5,924 nucleotides of DNA, from assembly GCA_031269135.1 (NCBI GenBank), contig JAISZP010000207.1, positions 1-5,924 of the forward strand, written 5' to 3'. Shown here piece by piece: positions 1 through 5,499 of this stretch. The position numbers were made by a program, and so were the translations under genes. The notes under the pieces were generated by a model. That model searched no databases, was not told where the DNA came from, and saw nothing but the letters and a program-made list of their open reading frames with translations. This DNA is from Deltaproteobacteria bacterium (GTDB taxonomy: Bacteria; Desulfobacterota; Desulfarculia; Adiutricales; Adiutricaceae). Position 1 is the stretch's first letter. Every line of letters starts with the position of its first letter.

Positions 1-778
1 TGGTGAATGAGCCGTCAGGGAGAACATCAATCATTGGGAGGTTGTCGCTGATCTCCGCCCGCCAAACTAGTTTGGCGCCAGTGTCGTCGGCCGCTGACCA
101 AAGCCGGTAACCGACGAAATTTCTGTCAGCGAGCAAAAGCATGTCCTGAGTCAGTTTGCCTCTCTCAATCAACTTCTTGGTCATGGCTTGTTCACTGATT
201 CCATATGGGGCAATCTCAGCCGCCGTGATCACATGGGTTCCAGTCTCCACCAAGGCGAGAACCCTGGCTTGAGGAAAGGCCTTCTGGCCTCTTGAGCAGC
301 TCGGGCAGCCGAAATAGGAGGCGTTCTCAGCCTCATCCGGCATATCGAAACAGGTCACGTCAACCGACATCAATCGCATTCCTTTATACCAGGCGCCTTG
401 AAAATTTGCGGTAGCGATTGGCTTCAAAACCTTGTCCGCAATCAGGCGCATGGGTTCAGACCCCATTTTGATCCTGGCTTGAGATATTGCCGCTTTTCCC
501 GGCAATTGTAGATTCGAGGTTTGTCTGGCAAGATGTTGGGTCGATTCGGAAAAGATCCTGACGATTTCCTCCAAAGGGGGTTCGCGAAACATTGACATGG
601 CCATAACAAAATAAACAACTGCACTGGCTGGAAACAGTCGAATCCTTTGGGAGCCCCGGTTTGTCATGGCCAGAGATTCGTCAATCAATGTTTTGGGGAC
701 TACTCTAGCAAATAGACCTATGCTGAGTAAGTGAGTCAGATTAGTTTTTATAGGAAGCGTTTTCTTGTTTCGACTCAT
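1..778 (-). CDS. IS4-family DDE transposase, C-terminus cut by window edge
   Basis: This encodes the enzyme that cuts and pastes the insertion sequence. The visible 259 codons are open. Residues about 15-105 fit the IS4 N-terminal helical domain (for example LFARVVPKTLID and LPGKAAISQARIKMGSEP). The RNase H-fold DDE domain follows. The first catalytic aspartate is D140 in MSVDVTCFDMPDEAEN, matching the family pattern DGT...PDTPEN, with a Val where the Gly of DGT usually sits. The second is D218 in LLLADRNFVGYRLW. The catalytic glutamate of the Y-x2-R-x3-E-x6-K region would lie beyond position 1. The start ATG at 778-776 is chosen because AGGAGA (790-785) sits seven bases upstream. Family membership is firm; the element name is not known. 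Confidence 0.93.
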   Translation of the reverse strand, partial: MSRNKKTLPIKTNLTHLLSIGLFARVVPKTLIDESLAMTNRGSQRIRLFPASAVVYFVMAMSMFREPPLEEIVRIFSESTQHLARQTSNLQLPGKAAISQARIKMGSEPMRLIADKVLKPIATANFQGAWYKGMRLMSVDVTCFDMPDEAENASYFGCPSCSRGQKAFPQARVLALVETGTHVITAAEIAPYGISEQAMTKKLIERGKLTQDMLLLADRNFVGYRLWSAADDTGAKLVWRAEISDNLPMIDVLPDGSFT

Positions 779-784
779 TTGACT

Positions 785-790
785 TCTCCT
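785..790 (-). promoter_or_regulatory. Ribosome-binding site of the transposase
   Basis: The minus strand reads AGGAGAAGTCAA directly before the ATG at 778. This is a near-consensus Shine-Dalgarno with seven bases between AGGAG and the start codon, and it fixes the transposase start. It is stronger than any site seen before the ybh-like genes. Confidence 0.75.
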
Positions 791-835
791 ATGGTGGCGA
801 TTTGCGTCGGTTCAACTGTTCTGCCGCTGAAGGAG

Positions 836-862
836 ATTATAGCATAAATTTTGTTAAGTAAA
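836..862 (-). promoter_or_regulatory. Probable transposase promoter with extended -10
   Basis: The minus strand carries a perfect TATAAT (841-836) preceded by TGC (844-842), giving the extended -10 form TGnTATAAT. The best -35-like hexamer is TTTACT (862-857), with a short 15-base spacer, so the extended -10 probably compensates. Transcription would start near 829 and leave a leader of about 50 bases before the transposase ATG. The promoter overlaps the inferred terminal inverted repeat, where transposase binding could repress it. That last point is an inference from how other elements behave. Confidence 0.55.
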
Positions 863-873
863 CAGTATTGCAT

Positions 874-2010
874 TTAGGCCACCCTCTTGACCGTCATCTT
901 AGTGGTGACGGCGAAAAAAACGAAACCTATCGCAGCCATGGCCAGCATGGATTCGGCAAACAGCGACCATACGTCGCCGGTGAGAAACAGAGTCTGCAGA
1001 CACGAAACGAAATAACGGGCGGGGATCAAATACGAGAATGCTCGCAGCGCCGCAGGCACCGAGGCGGTTTCAAAGACGAAGCCCGAGAGCATGAAAGAAG
1101 GCAGAAAGCCGGTGATGATGGCCAGTTGGGCCGACAAGAATTGATTTTTGGAAATCGTCGATATCAAAAGGCCTTGCCCCAAGGCGCTCAGCACGAACAC
1201 CGAGCTTACGATCAAGAGAGCCGTCATCGAACCGCGAAAAGGGACGTGATACCAATAGACGGCTATGGCCCAGCTTAACACCATCGAGAGCATGGCTAGG
1301 ATGAAGTAACTAACCAACTTGCCCAGTATGATTTGCCGCATGCTGACCGCAGTGGCCATCATGGCTTCCATGGTGCCTCTCTCCCACTCTCTGGAAATGA
1401 CCAAAGCCGTAAGATTCACTCCTATCAGCGTCATCACGATGGAAATTGAGCCTGGGATCAGATAGTTGCGGCTGCTGAGGTCTTGGTTGTACCAATAGCG
1501 CGGCTCGATGTCGATCGTAGGACCAAGATTCACGTATCCCATATCTCTTTGAAAGTGAGTCAGCCAAGTGTTGAAGGCGCCTTCCGAGTAAGCGCTCACA
1601 AAAATGGCGCTGTTGGGTTCCGAGCCGTCAGTGATGAGCTGTAAGGTCGTCTTTTTCCCTCCAGCCAAGGCTCTGGCGAAATCTTCGTCTATGACGGCGA
1701 TGCCCTGGAGTTTGCCCTCGGAAAGCGGGGCTTTGAATTCTTCGGTGCTTCGACCGATCGTCACGTTAAAAAAGGTGGAATTGGAAAAGGAAGAGATGAG
1801 AGAGGAACTTTGAGCGTCGCTGTTTTTGACGACTAAACCCAAATTTATCGTCGCATTGTCGAGATTGACTCCATACCCGAAGATGAACAACAGCAGCAGC
1901 GGCAAAACAAATGCTATCATCACGGCGCTTTGGTCGCGGAAGATCTGAAGCGACTCCTTTCTGATCAAGGCTAAAAGTGTTCGCAGCATTTGTTTCGCGC
2001 CTTTTTTCAT
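874..2010 (-). CDS. ybhS: ABC-2 type exporter permease, YbhS-like
   Basis: This is an inner-membrane half-permease that would dimerise and move substrate powered by the YbhF-like ATPase. It is 378 residues, against about 377 for E. coli YbhS as I recall it. Visible parts: a cytoplasmic N-terminus with RKESLQIFRD; TM1 about 30-47 ending LFIFGYGVNLD; a large periplasmic domain about 48-183 containing ITDGSEPNSA (126-135) and PRYWYN; TM2 from about 184; the cytoplasmic ABC-2 motif REWERGTME (207-215); four more membrane helices containing GLLISTI, LPSFMLSGF and YLIPARYFVS; and a basic tail ending KRVA. The second in-frame ATG at 1989 is a possible alternative start, since neither start has a strong ribosome-binding site. 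The gene is complete at its 3' end although an insertion sequence begins a few bases later. The orthology call rests on remembered E. coli protein sequence. Confidence 0.92.
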   Translation of the reverse strand: MKKGAKQMLRTLLALIRKESLQIFRDQSAVMIAFVLPLLLLFIFGYGVNLDNATINLGLVVKNSDAQSSSLISSFSNSTFFNVTIGRSTEEFKAPLSEGKLQGIAVIDEDFARALAGGKKTTLQLITDGSEPNSAIFVSAYSEGAFNTWLTHFQRDMGYVNLGPTIDIEPRYWYNQDLSSRNYLIPGSISIVMTLIGVNLTALVISREWERGTMEAMMATAVSMRQIILGKLVSYFILAMLSMVLSWAIAVYWYHVPFRGSMTALLIVSSVFVLSALGQGLLISTISKNQFLSAQLAIITGFLPSFMLSGFVFETASVPAALRAFSYLIPARYFVSCLQTLFLTGDVWSLFAESMLAMAAIGFVFFAVTTKMTVKRVA

Positions 2011-2064
2011 GTATCTATATCCATATGCCTTTGTCTATATGCTTTTATCTACGGCCCTATCTAC
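2011..2064 (-). repeat. Degenerate 12-16 bp repeats filling the ybhF-ybhS gap
   Basis: Read on the minus strand, the gap divides into GTAGATAGGGCC (2064-2053), GTAGATAAAAGC (2052-2041), ATATAGACAAAGGC (2040-2027) and ATATGGATATAGATAC (2026-2011). All four share a (G/A)TAGAyA-type core. The first unit includes the ybhF stop codon TAG (2063-2061), and the last one ends directly before the ybhS ATG. The periods are 12, 12, 14 and 16, so the array is decayed and chance similarity in AT-rich DNA is possible. No strong ribosome-binding site is present in it; GGAT about nine bases before the ATG is the best candidate. Confidence 0.4.
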
Positions 2065-3785
2065 TCCCCTTGCTCGCTCATTTGCTTAATCAGCCAAATG
2101 AAGGCGTCCTCCATGGTGGGAGAGGGGAGGCTGTCGGATCGAACTAGAGATTTAAGGTTTTCCGGAGTTCCGCAGGCTATGTTGAGTCCTCGGTGAATGA
2201 GCGCGATCCTGTCGCAGTATTCGGCTTCTTCCATGAAGTGGGTGGTGACCATGATGGTTACGCCTTGGGTGGCCAAATAATTGAGGTGAAGCCAGAATTC
2301 CCGCCTGGTGACGGGGTCCACTCCTGAGGTGGGTTCATCCAAAAATAAGACGTCCGGTTCGTGCATGACCGCGCAGGCCAGAGCCAAGCGCTGTTTAAAG
2401 CCAAGGGAGAGAGAATCGGCGTTTTGGTTCAAGTAGGGCGCGAGGTCGAAGATTTCAACCATCTTATCGACCGTGTTTTTTCGGTGTTTTCCGCAGAGTC
2501 CATAAACGCCGGAGAAAAAGTGGAGATTTTGAGCGACGCTGAGCTGATTGTAGAGGGAAAACTTTTGGGCCATGTACCCTATGCGGCTTCTGGCCTTTGA
2601 AGGCGAAGACCGCAGGTCGATTCCGGCTATCAAGGCTAGTCCCGAACTCGGTCTGATTAAGCCGCACATCATCTTGAAGGTGGTCGATTTGCCCGCCCCA
2701 TTGGGTCCAATCAGCCCGAATATCTCGCCTTTGTAGATCTGAAAGCTGTTGTCTTTGACGGCTATAAAATCGCCAAAGTTCTTGGTGAGGTTTTTGGCCT
2801 CCACCACCACCTCCAAAGTTGGTTCGGCGATTTTTTCGCTGTCGGCCAAAGGAGACTGGCCGTGCGGTCCCCCTCCCAACAGTTCAATGAAGGCGTCTTC
2901 AAAAGAGGGCTGGGTAGCCGTCCAATGCGCGTTAGGATCTTTTAGATTCAAAGCGGGCAGGGGGCCGTCCGGCTTTTTCACGATCCTGACGTCGCTTCCG
3001 ACGATTGCGCAGTCGGTGACGGAATCATGCTGCAGCAGAGACAAAACCGTAGGGCGGCGTTCTTTTTCCTCGATGCCGGAGAGCTTGAAGCAGCGTCCCT
3101 GCAAGTCGGCGAAGGCCTGTTGCGGCAAGCCTTCGTAGAGTTTTTGTCCTTGGCAAAGTAGGATCACTCTGTCGCATTTTTCAGCTTCGTCGAGGTAAGA
3201 GGTTCCCCAGACGATGGTTATCCCATCAGAAGAAAGGGTTCGGACCATACGCCAAAGCTCTTGTCTGGATATGGGGTCCACTCCTACGCTTGGTTCATCC
3301 AAAAAAAGAAATTTCGGGTCTCCTAAAAGCACGCAGGCAAGCCCCAATTTCTGCTTCATCCCGCCGGACAATCGTCCGGCCAGCCTGCCTGTAAAGGGCG
3401 CCAAAGAAGTGAATTTAAGGAGAGCTTCAAGTTTTTCTTCCCGCCTTTTGGCGTCGAGTCCTCTAATGTCGGAATAAAGCTTCAAGTTTTCCAAGACGCT
3501 CAGATCTTCATAAAGACCGAATTTTTGGGGCATATAACCGCTTACGGCCCGAATGAGTTCGCCGTCTTTGATGGGATCCATCCCGTCAATCGAGACGGCG
3601 CCGCTTTCCGGCGCGAGCAGCCCCACCAATAAGCGCATGAAGGTGGTTTTTCCCGCCCCGTCAGGACCAACCACTCCCGTCATGGAACCATGATTTATTG
3701 TGGTTGAAATGCCGTCTAAAGCGGGATTTTGCTGCCCTTTGAAGGTTTTTTTCAGCCCTGCGACCTCGATGGCGACGTCGGTCAT
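2061..3785 (-). CDS. ybhF: Fused double ABC ATPase of an exporter, YbhF-like
   Basis: This is a cytoplasmic ATPase with two nucleotide-binding domains on one chain, 574 residues (E. coli YbhF is about 578). Domain 1: Walker A GPDGAGKTT (40-48), Q-loop Q87, signature LSGGMKQ (139-145), Walker B FLFLDE (159-164). Its switch-histidine position holds Ser196 in WGTSYLDEAE. A linker of about 120 residues follows, ending with AFIELLGGGP (298-307). Domain 2: Walker A GPNGAGKST (360-368), Q407, a signature relaxed to LSLGFKQR (459-466), Walker B VLFLDE (479-484) and switch His516 in TTHFMEEAE. The start overlaps the ybhG stop as ATGA (3785-3782), implying translational coupling; no good Shine-Dalgarno is seen. 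The two substitutions occur in E. coli YbhF as well, as I recall, so they look like family traits rather than decay. Confidence 0.94.
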   Translation of the reverse strand: MTDVAIEVAGLKKTFKGQQNPALDGISTTINHGSMTGVVGPDGAGKTTFMRLLVGLLAPESGAVSIDGMDPIKDGELIRAVSGYMPQKFGLYEDLSVLENLKLYSDIRGLDAKRREEKLEALLKFTSLAPFTGRLAGRLSGGMKQKLGLACVLLGDPKFLFLDEPSVGVDPISRQELWRMVRTLSSDGITIVWGTSYLDEAEKCDRVILLCQGQKLYEGLPQQAFADLQGRCFKLSGIEEKERRPTVLSLLQHDSVTDCAIVGSDVRIVKKPDGPLPALNLKDPNAHWTATQPSFEDAFIELLGGGPHGQSPLADSEKIAEPTLEVVVEAKNLTKNFGDFIAVKDNSFQIYKGEIFGLIGPNGAGKSTTFKMMCGLIRPSSGLALIAGIDLRSSPSKARSRIGYMAQKFSLYNQLSVAQNLHFFSGVYGLCGKHRKNTVDKMVEIFDLAPYLNQNADSLSLGFKQRLALACAVMHEPDVLFLDEPTSGVDPVTRREFWLHLNYLATQGVTIMVTTHFMEEAEYCDRIALIHRGLNIACGTPENLKSLVRSDSLPSPTMEDAFIWLIKQMSEQGE

Positions 3786-4606
3786 AAAGTTTCGTCTTCA
3801 AAGAAGATGGTCACCGGCATTCCTTGCCGCAGGCTGCTGTCGGCAGTGGTCACAATCACCCTCAAGCGGTAGACCAGATCCGTGCGCAAAACCGCTGTTT
3901 CGACGGTTTTAGGGGTGAATTCCGCCCTCGGAGAGATGAAGCCGATTTGTCCGGCATAGCGTCCGCCGGAATCGGTCACGATTTCAACTTGTTGTCCGGG
4001 GCGGATGCGTCCTAAATTCGGTTCGTCGATGTAGGCTCTTATCCAGATGGGGTTATCCAAAGAGATGGTGTAGACGATGTCGCCGGCGCCCACAATGGCG
4101 CCCGGTTCTCTGACTCTCGTCAGGATTGTTCCTTCGCTTGGAGAATAAAGAGCTGTATCGACCAGACTGGTCTGAGCCTGAGAGAGCTGGGCCTTGGCGG
4201 TGTCCATCTTGGCCAGCAAGCTGTCGCGGCCCGCTAGGGTGTCGTCGTAGTCGCTGGCTGTGATGGAGCCGTTTTTGAGAAGGGTTTGCCGCCTGAGAAG
4301 GTTTTTTTCGGCGTTCAACAAATTGGCCTCGATTTCCCTGATTTGGGCGGCTCTGACGTTATATTCCTCGACAAAGGGCGTCTTTTCAAGTTCGGCCAGC
4401 AGCGTCCCTTTAGAGACTCTGTCGCCTTCTTCAAGAAGCATTTTCTCAAGTCTTCCCGAGACTCTAAAGCCGAGCGAGAGTTCGCGAATATCCACGTTTC
4501 CGTATAGCGTCAGGGCCTTGGCGGAACCAGCGGGTTCATATCGTTGGTGGTAATACCATAACCCCGCCAAGCAGACTATAAGAGCCAGCAAGAGCGTCTT
4601 TTTCAT
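3782..4606 (-). CDS. ybhG: HlyD/AcrA-type membrane fusion protein, YbhG-like, short hairpin
   Basis: This is a periplasmic adaptor anchored in the inner membrane, which would bridge the ABC exporter to a TolC-like channel. It is 274 residues. Parts in order: N-terminal signal anchor (about 4-19); beta and lipoyl half ending LTLYGNVDIRELSLGFRVSG (32-51) and EEGDRVSKG; first helix of the coiled-coil hairpin about 78-110; tip about 111-119; second helix about 118-150; second lipoyl half SPSEGTILTRVREPGAIV; and a beta-barrel with WIRAYIDEP, AEFTPKTVET and RTDLVYRLRV. It is about 58 residues shorter than E. coli YbhG, and the loss maps to both arms of the hairpin. The tip keeps Arg105, Leu109 and Thr116 in the spacing of AcrA Arg128, Leu132 and Ser139, which contact TolC. 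The ATG at 4606 is preceded only by a distant GGAG, 14 bases away. No TetR-type regulator lies next to it here. Confidence 0.92.
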   Translation of the reverse strand: MKKTLLLALIVCLAGLWYYHQRYEPAGSAKALTLYGNVDIRELSLGFRVSGRLEKMLLEEGDRVSKGTLLAELEKTPFVEEYNVRAAQIREIEANLLNAEKNLLRRQTLLKNGSITASDYDDTLAGRDSLLAKMDTAKAQLSQAQTSLVDTALYSPSEGTILTRVREPGAIVGAGDIVYTISLDNPIWIRAYIDEPNLGRIRPGQQVEIVTDSGGRYAGQIGFISPRAEFTPKTVETAVLRTDLVYRLRVIVTTADSSLRQGMPVTIFFEDETL

Positions 4607-4704
4607 ATTTTTTTATCGGACTCCAGTTTCAACATAATCATCGGAACCGAGAAACGGTCGATTATCAGCTCGCTCGCCGACTAATCTCTATATCAGCAAC
4701 TGGG

Positions 4705-4788
4705 CTATGAATTCGGTTATGAACTGTTCTATGAATCGGGCTATGAATTGTACTATGAATTGTACTTGGAATTGTACTTGGAATTGTA
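4705..4788. repeat. Seven tandem 12-bp repeats upstream of ybhG
   Basis: The units are exactly 12 bp with no indels: CTATGAATTCGG, TTATGAACTGTT, CTATGAATCGGG, CTATGAATTGTA, CTATGAATTGTA, CTTGGAATTGTA, CTTGGAATTGTA. Adjacent copies are most alike on the right side (units 4-5 identical, units 6-7 identical), as expected if the array grew by stepwise local duplication and older copies drifted. It lies 99-182 bases upstream of the ybhG start. On the minus strand the last four copies each contain TACAAT, one mismatch from a -10 hexamer. The only good -35-like hexamer, TTGACT (4795-4790), is not at 16-18 bases from any of them. Confidence 0.9.
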
Positions 4789-4919
4789 CAGTCAAAACTT
4801 TCTGAAATACAAACCCTAATGTCGAAAATACCAAAATTTTGAAGTTATCGTCTGTTTGGTTGCGTCATTGCTGATTAACGGAACTGTGTTCAAAGCCCTC
4901 TTGTGAAGATCCGTCAAAC

Positions 4920-5078
4920 ATGGAACAATTTCACACTAAAGAGATTACAATGCAGCTTATATATGTTATTATATGTCTTTATATTTCCGCTTTCTACATA
5001 GGCGCATCGCCTGTCGTTCGACTGGATTTAGCCGAAAATTGTCGTTGGAGCGATGAGCTGAGAATAGTATACCAATAA
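4920..5078 (+). CDS. Possible small membrane or secreted protein, 52 codons, unrecognised
   Basis: An ATG at 4920 opens a 52-codon frame ending in TAA (5076-5078). An in-frame second ATG at 4950 would give 42 codons and is better placed, with AAAGAG six bases upstream. From the second Met, residues 1 to about 19 are hydrophobic (MQLIYVIICLYISAFYIGAS), like a signal peptide or single membrane anchor, followed by a short polar tail with VVRLDLAENCRW. I recognise no family. The frame is stop-free from 4875. Chance ORFs of this length are common, and the AT-rich DNA here favours hydrophobic codons, so this is a weak call. Confidence 0.22.
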   Translation: MEQFHTKEITMQLIYVIICLYISAFYIGASPVVRLDLAENCRWSDELRIVYQ

Positions 5079-5149
5079 ATCATGCTGGGCGGCAGGCTTG
5101 ACGACTGCAATTAAGCTTTCCGGCTTTAGTGGATGATGCGCCGGTTAAA

Positions 5150-5176
5150 TGCGTCGGCTGCGCTTGCGTCTGCGTC
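5150..5176. repeat. Short run of TGCGTC-like hexamers
   Basis: TGCGTC (5150-5155), GGC, TGCGCT (5159-5164), TGCGTC (5165-5170), TGCGTC (5171-5176). There are four near-identical hexamers with one 3-base interruption. It sits ten bases before the 15-bp array. It is too short to exclude chance by itself. Confidence 0.45.
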
Positions 5177-5185
5177 TGTTCAATG

Positions 5186-5230
5186 CCTTCACGAGACAGG
5201 CTTTCACAAGAGCGGCTTTCGCAAGAGAGA
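5186..5230. repeat. Three tandem 15-bp repeats
   Basis: The units are CCTTCACGAGACAGG (5186-5200), CTTTCACAAGAGCGG (5201-5215) and CTTTCGCAAGAGAGA (5216-5230). All are in exact 15-bp register, sharing CTTCRCRAGA-type cores. The sequence is unrelated to the 12-bp and 16-bp arrays nearby apart from an AAGAGAG string. No function can be read from it. Confidence 0.7.
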
Positions 5231-5348
5231 CCGATGACGCGCAGCCATCGCCGGGTATATTTAAAACCGATTCGCCTTCCTTAAAATATCGGGCGTTAGT
5301 TTTGTTGTCGCGTAAAGTTATTTTTTAACTAGTCTTTAGTGTTTGTAT

Positions 5349-5377
5349 TTAACTCTTCGATTCTTATTTGTCATAAT
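5349..5377 (+). promoter_or_regulatory. Candidate promoter for the response regulator
   Basis: TTAACT (5349-5354) and CATAAT (5372-5377) are separated by exactly 17 bases and match the -35 and -10 consensus at four and five of six positions. A start near 5384 would give a leader of about 225 bases, including the whole 16-bp array. An AT-rich dyad, AGTTA-TTTTT-TAACT (5316-5330), lies just upstream. AT-rich spacers give such matches easily, so this is tentative. Confidence 0.35.
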
Positions 5378-5499
5378 CGCATCTGAAAATATCGAATGTG
5401 TTCTCGTTTTATCTGCCGGTTGCGGTAAATGCTATGGATTCGAGTTTGCATGAGCCGTCTTCGCTGAAATCGACCTTGTCATGGCAGGCCGCGATAGGC

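Larger units (their letters stand above)
1..870 (-). mobile_element. IS4-family insertion sequence, partial (5' end only)
   Basis: The element is recognised by its IS4-type transposase, which reads leftwards and leaves the window before its end. The inner boundary is inferred: upstream of the transposase the minus strand reads ATACTGTTTACTTAACAAAA (868-849), which resembles the terminal inverted repeats of IS4-group elements as I remember them. This puts the outer tip at about 868-870, only a few bases past the permease stop codon at 874-876. The right-hand inverted repeat and the target duplication lie outside the window, so the exact tip cannot be fixed. No stop codon interrupts the visible 259 codons, so the element may still be active. 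Confidence 0.8.

Noticed and set aside
442..624. A 60-codon minus-strand frame inside the transposase region.
   Set aside because: It overlaps the transposase in another frame. The transposase frame shows catalytic motifs and continues without a stop to the window edge.
868..1278. A 136-codon open frame on the plus strand across the ybhS gene.
   Set aside because: It lies antisense to a well-recognised permease. Its product is rich in charged and polar residues with no family resemblance, as expected of a shadow frame.
4646..4658. ACCG-AGAAA-CGGT dyad as a terminator or operator.
   Set aside because: The stem is only four pairs with no following T-run, and no known operator is recognisable.
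4607..4700. A promoter for ybhG in the immediate upstream region (for example GATAAT or GATTAT hexamers on the minus strand).
   Set aside because: No -35 hexamer sits at a suitable distance from these hexamers, so I could not support a specific site.
4685..4819. An open plus-strand frame through the 12-bp array encoding repeated Tyr-Glu-Leu-Tyr.
   Set aside because: It has no ATG and no ribosome-binding site. Other frames through the array are open too, because a 12-bp unit repeats any stop-free frame.
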